Source: Ferrovibrio sp041906005 (GTDB taxonomy: Bacteria; Pseudomonadota; Alphaproteobacteria; Ferrovibrionales; Ferrovibrionaceae). From it: 64,000 nucleotides of DNA. Location: NCBI RefSeq assembly GCF_041906005.1, contig NZ_JAYRJY010000001.1, forward strand, positions 1,488,001 to 1,552,000, in the 5' to 3' direction. This document shows, one piece after another, positions 34,210-43,463 of this stretch. Every line of letters begins with the position of its first letter. Position 1 is the stretch's first letter. The notes below the pieces were generated by a model. That model was given only the letters and a program-made list of their open reading frames with translations, was not told the DNA's origin and did not search any database. The position numbers and the translations under genes are program-made.

Positions 34210-35454
34210 TTACAGATTCGCGTAATCGATCTGGCCATGGCGGTCGAGCGGCTTGCCGCCATCGGGCATCGGGTATTTCAGGCCGGCGGCACAGTTCCAC
34301 AGCACCACGCGGTCGCTCTTTTTCACTTTGCCCTCGGCCAGGGCCTGCTTGTAGGCGGCATAGGTGGCGGCCCCCTCGGGGCACATCAGGAAGCCTTCCT
34401 GCTTCGCCACCTCATCCAGCGCCGCCGTGATGGCGGCATCTTCCACAGCCATGGCAAAGCCGTTGGAATTGCGCACGGCATCCAGGATCAGGAAATCGCC
34501 GATTGCCGCCGGCACGCGGATGCCGGCCGCCACGGTATGGGCGTTCTCCCAAAGTTTCGCGTGGCGCTCGTTGCCCTGATAGGCGCGCACGATGGGAGCG
34601 CAGCCAGCCGCCTGCACGGCGATCATCTTGGGGCGTTTGGAACCGATGAAACCGATGGCTTCCAGTTCCTCGAACGCCTTCCACATGCCGATCAGGCCGG
34701 TGCCGCCGCCGGTGGGATAGAAGATCGCATCGGGCAGTTCCCAGCCAAGCTGTTCGGCCAGTTCCAGTCCCATCGTCTTCTTGCCCTCGATGCGGTAGGG
34801 CTCTTTCAGCGTGGAGGTATCGAACCAGCCCGCAAGTTCCTTGCCGGCGCCGACCAGCTTGCCGCAATCGTTGATCAGGCCGTTGACCTTGTAGAGCCGC
34901 GCGCCCTGCAGCGCGATCTCGTTCATGTTCACCTGCGGCGTGTCGTCGGGGCAGAACACCACGGTTTCGATGCCGGCCCGTGAGGCATAGGCGGCCAGCG
35001 CCGCGCCGGCATTGCCGTTGGTGGGCATGGCCATCTTCTTCACGCCCAGCTCTTTCGCCATGCAGACGGCGAGCGCCAGGCCCCGCGCCTTGAACGAGCC
35101 CGTCGGCAGGCGGCCCTCGTCCTTCACGATGATGTCGCCGCTGACGCCGAGCTGCCTGCCCAGACGCGGCAGGCTGAGGATCGGCGTCATCACCTCGCCC
35201 AGCGAAACGACATTCTCGGTTTTGCGCACCGGCAACAATTCGCGATAGCGCCACCAGTTCGGGGCGCGGGCCGCGATCTTCTCCTTGGTCAGCGTCGCCT
35301 TCACCCCGGCCAGGTCGTAGCGCACCAGGATCGGATAGCCCTTGGGCGACAGGTTATGCAGGGTGTCGGCCGGCAGCCGTTCGCCCGTCATGCCGCATTC
35401 CAGATGGGTGACGAAGGTGGGGGTGTCGGGAATGAGGCGGGACGTGGCGGTCAT
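34210..35454 (-). CDS. Threonine synthase-like PLP enzyme
   Basis: A 414-residue fold-type II PLP enzyme. The N-terminus HLECGMTGERLPADTLHNLS carries the short Cys-containing lead seen in threonine synthases; the PLP lysine is in LPTGSFKARGL; MPTNGNAGAALAAYASRAG binds the phosphate and YPTGGGTGLIGMW the cofactor. It would convert O-phosphohomoserine to threonine; a related deaminase or lyase role is possible because it lies away from other thr genes. The start at 35454 gives the family N-terminus. The upstream extension covers a repeat tract and is rejected. Confidence 0.85.
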   Translation of the reverse strand: MTATSRLIPDTPTFVTHLECGMTGERLPADTLHNLSPKGYPILVRYDLAGVKATLTKEKIAARAPNWWRYRELLPVRKTENVVSLGEVMTPILSLPRLGRQLGVSGDIIVKDEGRLPTGSFKARGLALAVCMAKELGVKKMAMPTNGNAGAALAAYASRAGIETVVFCPDDTPQVNMNEIALQGARLYKVNGLINDCGKLVGAGKELAGWFDTSTLKEPYRIEGKKTMGLELAEQLGWELPDAIFYPTGGGTGLIGMWKAFEELEAIGFIGSKRPKMIAVQAAGCAPIVRAYQGNERHAKLWENAHTVAAGIRVPAAIGDFLILDAVRNSNGFAMAVEDAAITAALDEVAKQEGFLMCPEGAATYAAYKQALAEGKVKKSDRVVLWNCAAGLKYPMPDGGKPLDRHGQIDYANL

Positions 35455-35570
35455 GATGGGTGGAAAGCCTATGTGATTGAACGGGAGCAGGAAATCCCCG
35501 ATTCGTAGCATGCGCTCACGATGGCCGGGAGGGTTGTGCTGCCACGATGCCGTTCGGATTCTTTCACAAC

Positions 35571-35690
35571 GGCTTTGAACCGTTTGAAACCGTTTGCGCT
35601 CATTATGCTTCGTCCGAATTCGCCCGACTTCCCCGGGCTTCGTTTGCGTTCGTTTGTGTTCGTTACGCTTCGTTTGTGTTCGTTTCCACT
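35571..35690. repeat. Degenerate 10-bp tandem repeat tract
   Basis: About twelve consecutive 10-mers keep register. The best preserved are CGTTTGCGTT, CGTTTGTGTT, CGTTACGCTT, CGTTTGTGTT and CGTTTCCACT (35641-35690). A leading block GGCTTTGAAC, CGTTTGAAAC, CGTTTGCGCT starts at 35571, with more worn units between. The period equals about one DNA turn, so the T-tracts lie on one face of the helix. Confidence 0.75.
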
Positions 35691-35734
35691 CTGCGCTGCC
35701 CGGCCGGCAGGATATGCAACTAGGAATATAGGGA

Positions 35735-35763
35735 TTGATAAATAAGAACATATCTAGTACAAA
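35735..35763 (+). promoter_or_regulatory. Candidate promoter of the GFA-GNAT operon
   Basis: -35 TTGATA (35735-35740), a 17-bp spacer, -10 TACAAA (35758-35763), in an AT-rich island. A second TTGACT at 35789-35794 lacks a good -10. Confidence 0.4.
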
Positions 35764-35846
35764 TGGTTCAGCAAGGCAAGGCCGGGAATTGACTTGGACG
35801 CCGGCGGCAGCCATCAAACCGGCAGGATCAGCATGGGAGGACGGAC

Positions 35847-36209
35847 ATGGCGGAAGCCACGATTCACAAGGGCGGCTGCCATTGCGGCGCGGTGCGGTAT
35901 GAGGTGAGCACGGCGCTGGATACGCCGGTGATCGCGTGCAACTGCTCGATCTGCCAGAAGAAGGGCACGCTGCTGAGCTTCGTGCCGGCCGATGCCTTCA
36001 AGCTGTTGAGCGGCAAGGATGCCGTGCAGGATTACCAGTTCAACACCAAGAACATCCATCACCTGTTCTGCAAGACCTGCGGCGTGACCTCGTTCGCCAC
36101 CGGCACGGCGCCGAACGGCACGCGCATGGTGGCGATCAACGTGCGCTGCCTGGACGACGTGGACCTGAAGGCGCTGAACGTGACGGAGTATGACGGCCGC
36201 AGCATGTGA
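35847..36209 (+). CDS. GFA/CENP-V family zinc protein
   Basis: A 120-residue protein with the complete zinc set of the glutathione-dependent formaldehyde-activating (GFA) fold: GGCHCGAVRYE, ACNCSICQKKG and FCKTCGVTSF. Members bind glutathione adducts or other thiols; the specific activity is unknown here. GGAGG lies before the ATG. The next gene starts 20 nt inside its 3' end, so the two are co-translated. Confidence 0.92.
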   Translation: MAEATIHKGGCHCGAVRYEVSTALDTPVIACNCSICQKKGTLLSFVPADAFKLLSGKDAVQDYQFNTKNIHHLFCKTCGVTSFATGTAPNGTRMVAINVRCLDDVDLKALNVTEYDGRSM

Positions 36210-36714
36210 ACTGGCCGTGGCGCCGGCCTACGATTTCCGCCGCATGACGGTGGCTGACCTGCCGCTGCTGCGTGGCTGGCTGGAAACCGAGGCATGGCGG
36301 CTCTGGTGGGGTGAGCCGGAAACCGAACTGGAAAACCTGGCCGCCGATCTGCACGAGCCGGCAATGCGGCTGTGGATCGTGTCGCAGGATGGCCTGCCCT
36401 TCGCCTTCATGCAGGATTACGCCATCCACGCCTGGGACGACCATCCCTATCGCGACCTGCCGCCGGGCACATTCGGCGTCGACCAGAGCATTGGCGTGCC
36501 GGCGATGATCGGGCGCGGCCATGGCAGCGCCTTCATCCGCCAGCATGTGGCGCGGCTGTTCGCCGAAGGCGCGGCGTTCGTGGCGACCGATCCCGATCCC
36601 GACAATGCACGCGCCATCCGCGCCTATGAGAAGGCGGGATTCAGGATTCTGGAAAACCAGGCGCGGATCACCGAATGGGGCCGCAGCCTGCTGATGCTGG
36701 CCGAGCCGGTCTGA
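36190..36714 (+). CDS. GNAT acetyltransferase, AAC(6')-like
   Basis: A 174-residue GNAT protein. The acetyl-CoA site is IGRGHGSAFIRQHVARLF, followed by VATDPDPDNARAIRAYEKAGFRI; with FGVDQSIG this resembles aminoglycoside 6'-acetyltransferases and the related chromosomal siderophore/lysine acetyltransferases. Resistance should not be assumed: chromosomal members often have other substrates. The ATG at 36190 overlaps the GFA gene by 20 nt. Confidence 0.83.
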   Translation: MTAAACELAVAPAYDFRRMTVADLPLLRGWLETEAWRLWWGEPETELENLAADLHEPAMRLWIVSQDGLPFAFMQDYAIHAWDDHPYRDLPPGTFGVDQSIGVPAMIGRGHGSAFIRQHVARLFAEGAAFVATDPDPDNARAIRAYEKAGFRILENQARITEWGRSLLMLAEPV

Positions 36715-36728
36715 CGCGGAATATTGGG

Positions 36729-37037
36729 CTAAAGATTGAAGAACCCGCGCGCGATGCGGCAGGCTTCGTCGCCGGGCTGGCATTCGCGGCAGACATCGGG
36801 CCGCACGTCATAGGCATTGCAGGACGTGTGCTGGCCGACGACGCCGCTCAAAGCCGAGCAGCGGTCGCCGTCACAACGCATCCGGCCCGCCTCGTCATCG
36901 ACGAAACGGGCCGGGATGCGCGCGAGCGTGGCATCCTCTTCGAGCGAGAAACGGGGCCAGTCGCGCGAATACGCGCAGCAGGCGCCGCAACTCTGACAGT
37001 CGAAGGCTGCCGCGCCCTGGATCGCCTGATGAATCAA
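36729..37037 (-). CDS. YkgJ family cysteine cluster protein
   Basis: A 102-residue protein with CQSCGACCAYS near the N-terminus and further cysteines (RCDGDRC, TSCNAYDVRPDVCRECQPGDEAC), the YkgJ/UPF0153 pattern, which probably binds Fe-S or zinc. RPDVCRECQPGD is strongly conserved in the family. The start is 7 bp after the stop of the cold shock gene, so it probably shares its transcript. Confidence 0.88.
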   Translation of the reverse strand: MIHQAIQGAAAFDCQSCGACCAYSRDWPRFSLEEDATLARIPARFVDDEAGRMRCDGDRCSALSGVVGQHTSCNAYDVRPDVCRECQPGDEACRIARGFFNL

Positions 37038-37044
37038 GCGGTGA

Positions 37045-37254
37045 TCAGGCGGCCTGGATGGCGCGCACGGCGGTCTTGCCCGAGCGGTTGTCCTGCTCGG
37101 TGTCGAAGGAGACCTTCTGGCCTTCGCGCAGCGCGCTCATGCCGGCACGTTCCAGCGCGGTGGCATGCACGAACACGTCCTTGCTGCCGTCTTCCGGCTG
37201 AATGAAACCGAAGCCTTTTTGATCGTTGTAGAATTTGACAATGCCCGTTTGCAT
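37045..37254 (-). CDS. Cold shock protein (CspA family)
   Basis: A 69-residue OB-fold RNA chaperone with RNP1 KGFGFIQ and RNP2 VFVHATAL. It starts GIVKFYNDQKGFGF, as in most Csp proteins. It melts RNA secondary structure in the cytoplasm. The promoter candidate predicts a 5' leader near 150 nt, as in cold-regulated csp genes; AAAGGA precedes the ATG. YkgJ follows after 7 bp. Confidence 0.95.
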   Translation of the reverse strand: MQTGIVKFYNDQKGFGFIQPEDGSKDVFVHATALERAGMSALREGQKVSFDTEQDNRSGKTAVRAIQAA

Positions 37255-37442
37255 GGGAATTTTCCTTTGGTGCGATGAATGAAGGGAAAAGGGCGCAGCA
37301 AAACTGCGTCCGATGCCCGGTTTTCGATATTTTTGGAGAGAAAGTCGGAAGATGCGCCCGGCAAGGCCGAGGCGAATAGCCAGAAGGTCCGGCCAAAAAA
37401 TGTCGATGGGCGGACCCTAGGCTTTAAATGCGGCGAATACAA
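37255..37442 (-). promoter_or_regulatory. csp promoter and long 5' leader
   Basis: Minus-strand -35 TTGTAT (37442-37437), 17-bp spacer, -10 TAGGGT (37419-37414) would start transcription near 37407. The roughly 150-nt leader contains a small stem (CGCAG-CAAAA-CTGCG on the plus strand) and several A/T-runs. A temperature-responsive leader is inferred from csp family behaviour. Confidence 0.45.
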
Positions 37443-37471
37443 GCTGTTCTTTTGGGCCGATCTTCGCGGCC

Positions 37472-38293
37472 TTAGCTGTAGAGCTGCAATATCCGCGCGA
37501 TCTCGCCCTTTTCCTGCAGGCGGCGCAGGGCGGCCTGCAGCATGTCGGCTCGCGCGGCCAGGGCCGAGTAGCGACTGATCGCGATATAGGAGGGCTGGCC
37601 CTCGATCCGGTAGGGCGACAATGGCCAGTTGAGCTGTTGCCAGCGCAACAGCCAGCGCGCCTGTTGTTCGGGCATGATCACGGCATCGACGCGCTCGCCG
37701 CCCAGCAGACGCAATGCGCTGTCGTAATCGCCAACAGGAACTTTCTCCAGCGCCGCGTCGCCGTCGAAGCGGCTGGCATACCGCGCGCCGCGCAGCACGG
37801 CGATGCGCAGGCCACGCAGATCCTCGTGGCGCGTGATGCGTGGGCCCTGCGGCCGGGTGATGAACACCTTGGGCTCGGCCGGCAGCGGCGGATCGAGATA
37901 GAGCAGATAGCGTTCGCGCTCGGGCGTGCGATTGGGGCCCAGCATGATATCGGCCTCGCCGGCCTGCATCATGGGAAAGCTGCGGGCGAACGGCGCCTCG
38001 ATGAACCGCAGGGTCAGGCCCGTTTCCGCCGCCAGTGCGCGCAGGATATCGACATAGATGCCGCTATGCCCCTCGTCGCCGCGGGCGCGGCTGATGATGC
38101 GGTAGGGCGGCGCGTCATTGATCAGCACACGCGCAATGAAATCTTGGGAATCCGGCGTGGCTGCCGTTTGCGCCATGGCCGGCGCGGATTGGCCCACAAC
38201 CAGAGAGCCCGCGCCAAAACACAGCACACAAACGATCAGCAGACCCGCAGCATGACATCGAGCGGCGACCGCGATCCTCATAATACCAATCAT
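37472..38293 (-). CDS. Periplasmic solute-binding protein family 3
   Basis: A 273-residue exported protein; the signal peptide ends near residue 41 (QSAPAMAQ). The SBP_bac_3 domain includes YVDILRALAAETGLTLRFIEAPFARSFPMMQAGEADIMLG and LRGLRIAVLRGARYASRF. The RERYLLYLDPPL segment resembles orphan family-3 proteins that act as sensors or enzymes and not only as amino acid transporters. No permease or ATPase is nearby. M5 (38281) is an alternative start. Confidence 0.85.
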   Translation of the reverse strand: MIGIMRIAVAARCHAAGLLIVCVLCFGAGSLVVGQSAPAMAQTAATPDSQDFIARVLINDAPPYRIISRARGDEGHSGIYVDILRALAAETGLTLRFIEAPFARSFPMMQAGEADIMLGPNRTPERERYLLYLDPPLPAEPKVFITRPQGPRITRHEDLRGLRIAVLRGARYASRFDGDAALEKVPVGDYDSALRLLGGERVDAVIMPEQQARWLLRWQQLNWPLSPYRIEGQPSYIAISRYSALAARADMLQAALRRLQEKGEIARILQLYS

Positions 38294-38347
38294 ACACGCA
38301 GCGCGAGGATACGGGATAGCGGGAATCCGCCCGCACCGATCCGCGTT

Positions 38348-41047
38348 TTATTGTTTCAGCAGCGCCTTCAACTGATACAGCAGATCAAGCGCCTGTTTCG
38401 GTGAGAGGGCGTCAATATCGGCCGTTTTCAGGGCCCGCTCCACTTCGGATGGCTTGGCCGCGGCGGTTTCCGCCTTCGGCGGCGGCGCCATGGAAAACAG
38501 CGGCAGATCATCAACCAGTTTCGCCGAACCGCCGGTCTGGCCGGATTTCTCCAGCGTGTGCAGCACATCGGATGCGCGTTTCAGAACCGCGTCGGGCAGG
38601 CCGGCAAGCTTGGCGACCTGGATGCCATAGCTGCGGTCGGCAGCACCCGGGCCGACCTCGTGCAGGAAGACCAGTTCGCCTTCCCATTCCTTCACCTTCA
38701 GGGCGTGATTGGAAAGCTGCGGCAGCTTTTCGGCCAGAGCCGTGAGTTCGTGATAATGGGTGGCGAACAGGCCGCGGCAGCGGTTTTTTTCATGCAGGTA
38801 TTCCACCACCGACCAGGCAATGGAGAGGCCATCGAAGGTGGCGGTGCCCCGCCCGATCTCGTCCAGGATCACCAAGGCCCTGGGGCCCGACTGGTGCAGG
38901 ATCGCCGCCGTCTCCACCATCTCGACCATGAAAGTACTGCGCCCGCGCGCCAGATCGTCGGCCGCGCCGACACGGCTGAACAGGCGGTCGACCACGCCGA
39001 TACGGGCCTTGGCCGCCGGCACGAAGGCGCCCATCTGCGCCAGCACGGCGATCAGGGCATTCTGACGCAGGAAGGTGGATTTACCCGCCATGTTGGGACC
39101 GGTGAGCAGCCAGAGGCGCCGACCGCCCGTCTCATCGCTGCTCAGATCGCAATCATTGGCGACGAACCGCTCGCCCTGGCCGGCCCGTTCCAGCGCGGCC
39201 TCCACTACCGGATGACGGCCGGCCTCGACATGGAAAGCGAGGCTGTCGTCCACTTGCGGCCGCACCCAGTTGCGCTGCACCGCGAGCAGGGCGAGCGACG
39301 CGGTGACATCGAAAGCGGCCAGCGCCTGGGCGGCGCGCGTGACGGCGTCAGCCCGGGCCAGCACCTCAGCCGCCAGGCGCTCGAACATCTCCAGCTCGAG
39401 TTTCAGCGCGCGATCGGCGGCCTGGGCGATCTTGCTTTCGAGTTCCGACAATTCGGGCGTGGCATACCGCACCGCATTCGCCATGGTCTGGCGATGGATA
39501 TAGACCGGACCCATCTGCGGCATATGCTTGGGCGCCACCTCGATGTAGTAGCCCAGCATGTTGTTATGCCGGATCTTCAGCGTATTGATGCCGGTTTCCT
39601 GCGCGTATTTGTCCTGAAGCTGCGCGATATGGCGGCGGCTTTCGTCACGCAGCACCCGCAGCTCATCCAGTGCGGCATCGACGCCTGAACGGATGAAACC
39701 GCCATCACGGGCATAGATCGGCAGCTCGTCGGCCAGGGCATTGCCGAGCGTATTGACCAGCGCATCGTGATTGCCCAGTCCATCGCGCAGGCCGGCCAAA
39801 GCCGGCGGCAGCATGGTTTCCGCGCCCAGTCGCGCCTGCAGGGCACCGGCCTGGGCAAGGCCATCGCGCAGGCTGGCAAGATCGCGCGGCCCGCCGCGGC
39901 CCAGCGAAAGGCGCGAGAGCGCACGCGCCAGGTCGGGCACTTTCTCCAATGCCGCGCGGATATCGTCGCGCAGGCGCGGCGTGTCGACCAGATAGGCCAC
40001 GGCATCATGGCGCGCGGCGATCTGGGCCGGATCGGTGAGTGGCGCCTGCAGCCGCTGCGCCAGCAGGCGCGCGCCAGCGCCGGTCAGCGTGAGGTCAATG
40101 CAGGCCAGCAACGCACCGTCGCGGCTGCCCGACGTGGTTTCCACCAGTTCGAGGTTGCGCCGCGTGGCCGGATCGATCGCCATCACGCTGGTCGGTGACT
40201 GCCGGGCCGGCGGGTCAAGGCGGGGCAGCTTGCCACATTGCGTGGCCTCGACGTAATCGAGCAACGCGCCGGCGGCGCAGAATTCGGCGCGACTGAAATC
40301 GCCGTAGGCGTCGAGCGCAGCAACGCCCAGCGCGGTTTTCAGCCGACGTTCGCCCGAGACACTATCAAACCGCGCCGCGGGCAGCGGTGTTAATGCAGCA
40401 TCGACCTGTTCGAACAATGCGCGCAGTTCGGCCCGGGCCAACATACCCTCGGGCAGCACCAGCTCGCGCGGATTGATCCGGGCCAGATCGGCGCCCAAGG
40501 TGCTGCCCCCGGAACTCTCCCCGGGGCCACCGGCGGTCGTTTCGGTGAGACCGAATTCGCCGGTCGACATGTCGAGCCAGGCCAGCGCCAGCGCGCCATC
40601 GGCACCGCCCACCTGCGCCAGCGCGGCGAGGTAATTGTTGCGGCGCGACTCGAGCAGGCTGTCTTCCGTGATGGTGCCGGGCGTGACAACGCGCACCACG
40701 TCGCGTCGCACCACTGATTTAGAGCCACGTTTCTTGGCTTCCGCCGGGTCTTCGGTCTGTTCGCAGACCGCCACCTTGAAACCCTGGCGTATGAGACGGG
40801 AGAGATAGGCTTCCGCCGCGTGAACCGGCACGCCGCACATGGGAATCGGCTGGCCGTCATGCTCGCCGCGCTTGGTCAACGCGATGTCCAGCGCCCGGGC
40901 GGCCGTGCCGGCATCCTCGAAGAACAGTTCGTAAAAATCCCCCATCCGGTAGAACAGCAGGCAATCGGGATAGGCCGCCTTGATGGTCAGATACTGCGCC
41001 ATCAGCGGGGAAGTTCCGGGGGGGAGGGTCAGATCGGGTTTGTTCAT
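38348..41047 (-). CDS. mutS: DNA mismatch repair protein MutS
   Basis: An 899-residue MutS. The mismatch-reading Phe-x-Glu lies in YRMGDFYELFFEDA near residue 35. The ATPase Walker A is LLTGPNMAGKSTFLRQNALI, with STFMVEMVETAAILHQ, LVILDEIGRGTATFDGLSIAW (Walker B and signature) and FATHYHELTAL. The C-terminus (LSPKQALDLLYQLKALLKQ) is the dimer/tetramer helix. Full length. It diverges from maeB with 126 bp between the starts. Confidence 0.98.
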   Translation of the reverse strand: MNKPDLTLPPGTSPLMAQYLTIKAAYPDCLLFYRMGDFYELFFEDAGTAARALDIALTKRGEHDGQPIPMCGVPVHAAEAYLSRLIRQGFKVAVCEQTEDPAEAKKRGSKSVVRRDVVRVVTPGTITEDSLLESRRNNYLAALAQVGGADGALALAWLDMSTGEFGLTETTAGGPGESSGGSTLGADLARINPRELVLPEGMLARAELRALFEQVDAALTPLPAARFDSVSGERRLKTALGVAALDAYGDFSRAEFCAAGALLDYVEATQCGKLPRLDPPARQSPTSVMAIDPATRRNLELVETTSGSRDGALLACIDLTLTGAGARLLAQRLQAPLTDPAQIAARHDAVAYLVDTPRLRDDIRAALEKVPDLARALSRLSLGRGGPRDLASLRDGLAQAGALQARLGAETMLPPALAGLRDGLGNHDALVNTLGNALADELPIYARDGGFIRSGVDAALDELRVLRDESRRHIAQLQDKYAQETGINTLKIRHNNMLGYYIEVAPKHMPQMGPVYIHRQTMANAVRYATPELSELESKIAQAADRALKLELEMFERLAAEVLARADAVTRAAQALAAFDVTASLALLAVQRNWVRPQVDDSLAFHVEAGRHPVVEAALERAGQGERFVANDCDLSSDETGGRRLWLLTGPNMAGKSTFLRQNALIAVLAQMGAFVPAAKARIGVVDRLFSRVGAADDLARGRSTFMVEMVETAAILHQSGPRALVILDEIGRGTATFDGLSIAWSVVEYLHEKNRCRGLFATHYHELTALAEKLPQLSNHALKVKEWEGELVFLHEVGPGAADRSYGIQVAKLAGLPDAVLKRASDVLHTLEKSGQTGGSAKLVDDLPLFSMAPPPKAETAAAKPSEVERALKTADIDALSPKQALDLLYQLKALLKQ

Positions 41048-41173
41048 GGGCGAAATATTATGCGGCCCGCAGACATAGCACAGTACGTGGGCCTTTTAAC
41101 CCCTCGGGCGTTGGTCTTATGATGGACCACGGGAGCGAAATGCCCGCGTGTGAAAACCGGAAACACAGAGAAA

Positions 41174-43450
41174 ATGAGCGACTCGAAAAGCCCGTCCCTT
41201 TACGACGACGCCCTCGAATTCCACAAAATGGGCCAGCCCGGCAAGCTTGAGGTCGTACCGACCAAGCCGATGGCCACCACCCGCGACCTCAGCCTGGCCT
41301 ACAGCCCGGGCGTCGCCGCCCCCTGCCTGGAAATCCAGAAGGATCCCGACACCGCCTACGACTATACCTCGCGCGGCAACATGGTGGCGGTGATCTCGAA
41401 CGGCACCGCCGTGTTGGGGTTGGGCAATCTGGGCGCGCTGGCGGGCAAGCCGGTGATGGAAGGCAAGGCCGTGCTGTTCAAGCGCTTTGCCGATGTCGAC
41501 TGCATCGACCTGGAAGTCGATACCGAGAATGTCGACGAGTTCGTCAATGCCGTGCGCTATCTGGGCCCCAGCTTCGGCGGCATCAACCTGGAAGACATCA
41601 AGGCGCCGGAATGCTTCGTGATCGAGCAGCGCCTGCGCGAGCTGATGGACATTCCGATTTTCCACGACGACCAGCACGGCACCGCGATCATCGCCGCCGC
41701 CGGCATGATCAACGCCCTGCAGCTCACCGGCCGCGACATCAAGGATGCCAAGATGGTGGTGAACGGCGCGGGCGCGGCGGGCATCGCCTGCACCGAGCTG
41801 ATGAAGGCGATGGGGATGCGGCATGAGAATGTCATCCTCTGCGACACCAAGGGCGTGGTCTACCAGGGCCGCACCGACGGCATGAACCAGTGGAAATCGG
41901 CACATGCCGTGAAGACCGATGCGCGCAGCCTGGAAGACGCCATGAAAGGCGCCGACGTGTTTTTCGGCCTCTCGGCCAAGGGCGCGGTGACGCCCGACAT
42001 GCTGCGGTCGATGGCGGCCAATCCCATCGTGTTCGCCATGGCCAACCCGGATCCGGAAATCACCCCGGAAGACGCGCTGGCGACGCGCGGCGACGTGATC
42101 ATGGCAACCGGCCGTTCGGATTATCCGAACCAGGTGAACAACGTGCTGGGCTTCCCCTATATCTTCCGCGGCGCGCTGGACGTGCGGGCGAAGACGATCA
42201 ACGACGAGATGAAGATCGCCGCTGCCGAGGCCATCGCCATGCTGGCGCGCCAGGACGTGCCCGACGAAGTGGCCGCCGCTTACAAGGGCGACCGCCCGAA
42301 ATACGGCCCCGGCTACATCATCCCCTCGCCCTTCGATCCGCGCCTGATCGTCGACGTGCCGCTGGCTGTCGCCAAGGCCGCCGTGAAATCCGGCGTGGCG
42401 CGCAAGCCGATCACCGACTGGGCCGCCTATGCCGCCAAGCTGCGCGCGCGGCTGAACCCCACCGTGGGCAGCCTGCAGATCTTCTTCGATCAGGTGGTCG
42501 CCAATCCGAAACGCGTGGTGTTCGCCGAGGGCGAGGAAGAGACCGTGATCCGCGCCGCCCTGGCCTTCCGCGATGCCGGCTACGGCACGCCGGTGCTGAT
42601 CGGCCGGTCCGAGCGCATCGAGGCGACCATGCAGGCCATCGGACTCAAGAACCTGGATGGCTGCGAGATCCACAATGCGCGCATCAGCGAGCATAACGCG
42701 CGTTATACCGAGTTCCTGTACAAACGCCATCAGCGCCGCGGCATGCTGCAGCGCGACGCCCAGCGCCTGGTCAACCTGGACCGCAACGTGTTTGGCGCCT
42801 GCATGGTGGCCAACGGCCATGCCGATGCGATGATCACCGGCGTCACCCGCACCTACTCGGTGTCCTATGACGGCATCCGCATGGCGATCGACGGCCAGCG
42901 CGGCCAGCGCGTGATGGGCGTCTCGATCATCGTGGCCAAGGGCCGCACGGTGTTCATGGCCGACACCACCATCACCGAGCTGCCCGAGGCGAAGGACCTC
43001 TGCCAGATCGCGGTGCAGGCGGCGGCGATTGCCCGGCAGATGGGCCATGAGCCGCGCGTCGCCCTGCTGTCGCATTCCAATTTCGGCAACGCGCCGGGCG
43101 GCGTGGTGGAGAAGGTGCGCCAGGCCGTGATGGAGCTCGACGCCCTGCATGCCGGCGGCCATGGCGCCGAATTCGAGTATGACGGCGAGATGTCGGCCGC
43201 GGCAGCGCTCAATCCCGACCTGATGAAGATCTATCCCTTCAGCCGCCTGTCGGGCCCCGCCAACGTGCTGATCATGCCCGGCATCCATTCCGCCCTGCTC
43301 TCCTCGCAGCTGTTGCAGGAACTGGGCGGCGGCACGGTGATCGGCCCGCTGCTGATCGGCCTGGAGAAGCCGGTGCAGATCGCCCAGATGGGCGCATCAG
43401 TCAGCGACATCGTGAACTTGGCGGCATTGGCTGCGTATAACGCGCGGTAG
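41174..43450 (+). CDS. maeB: NADP-dependent malic enzyme with phosphotransacetylase domain
   Basis: A 758-residue two-domain enzyme. The malic enzyme half (1-430) includes TTRDLSLAYSPGVAAPC, FHDDQHGTAIIAAAGMINAL (metal/malate) and VVNGAGAAGIACTELM (NAD(P) site). The phosphotransacetylase-like half (440-758) includes RVVFAEGEEETVIRAAL and SGPANVLIMPGIHSALLSSQLLQELGGG. It turns malate into pyruvate and CO2; the C-terminal half is regulatory in characterised homologues and binds acetyl-CoA. The ATG at 41174 fits the family; a GTG at 41150 is possible. Confidence 0.95.
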   Translation: MSDSKSPSLYDDALEFHKMGQPGKLEVVPTKPMATTRDLSLAYSPGVAAPCLEIQKDPDTAYDYTSRGNMVAVISNGTAVLGLGNLGALAGKPVMEGKAVLFKRFADVDCIDLEVDTENVDEFVNAVRYLGPSFGGINLEDIKAPECFVIEQRLRELMDIPIFHDDQHGTAIIAAAGMINALQLTGRDIKDAKMVVNGAGAAGIACTELMKAMGMRHENVILCDTKGVVYQGRTDGMNQWKSAHAVKTDARSLEDAMKGADVFFGLSAKGAVTPDMLRSMAANPIVFAMANPDPEITPEDALATRGDVIMATGRSDYPNQVNNVLGFPYIFRGALDVRAKTINDEMKIAAAEAIAMLARQDVPDEVAAAYKGDRPKYGPGYIIPSPFDPRLIVDVPLAVAKAAVKSGVARKPITDWAAYAAKLRARLNPTVGSLQIFFDQVVANPKRVVFAEGEEETVIRAALAFRDAGYGTPVLIGRSERIEATMQAIGLKNLDGCEIHNARISEHNARYTEFLYKRHQRRGMLQRDAQRLVNLDRNVFGACMVANGHADAMITGVTRTYSVSYDGIRMAIDGQRGQRVMGVSIIVAKGRTVFMADTTITELPEAKDLCQIAVQAAAIARQMGHEPRVALLSHSNFGNAPGGVVEKVRQAVMELDALHAGGHGAEFEYDGEMSAAAALNPDLMKIYPFSRLSGPANVLIMPGIHSALLSSQLLQELGGGTVIGPLLIGLEKPVQIAQMGASVSDIVNLAALAAYNAR

Positions 43451-43463
43451 CCTCTACTCCGTC

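Larger units (their letters stand above)
35455..35846. other. Gene-free 392-bp interval between divergent genes
   Basis: No credible gene. It holds a degenerate 10-bp repeat tract (35571-35690), then an AT-rich stretch (35711-35770) unlike the GC-rich surroundings, which contains the candidate GFA promoter. The first 110 bp show nothing recognisable apart from the leader of the threonine-synthase-like gene. Confidence 0.7.

Noticed and set aside
35571..35690. 10-bp repeats as a CRISPR array or LexA boxes
   Set aside because: Units are contiguous without spacers, and GTTC cores are 10 bp apart, whereas the alphaproteobacterial LexA motif GTTC-N7-GTTC needs 11.
35455..35817. N-terminal extension of the threonine synthase-like gene
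   Set aside because: It would translate the repeat tract into Lys/Arg/Thr repeats; the family start is at 35454.
36190..36714. Acquired aminoglycoside resistance gene
   Set aside because: The GNAT resembles AAC(6') but is coupled to a GFA gene, has host-like codon use, and lacks integron or transposon context.
41117..43288. A 723-codon open frame on the minus strand
   Set aside because: Antisense to maeB; His/Ala-rich composition typical of shadow frames.
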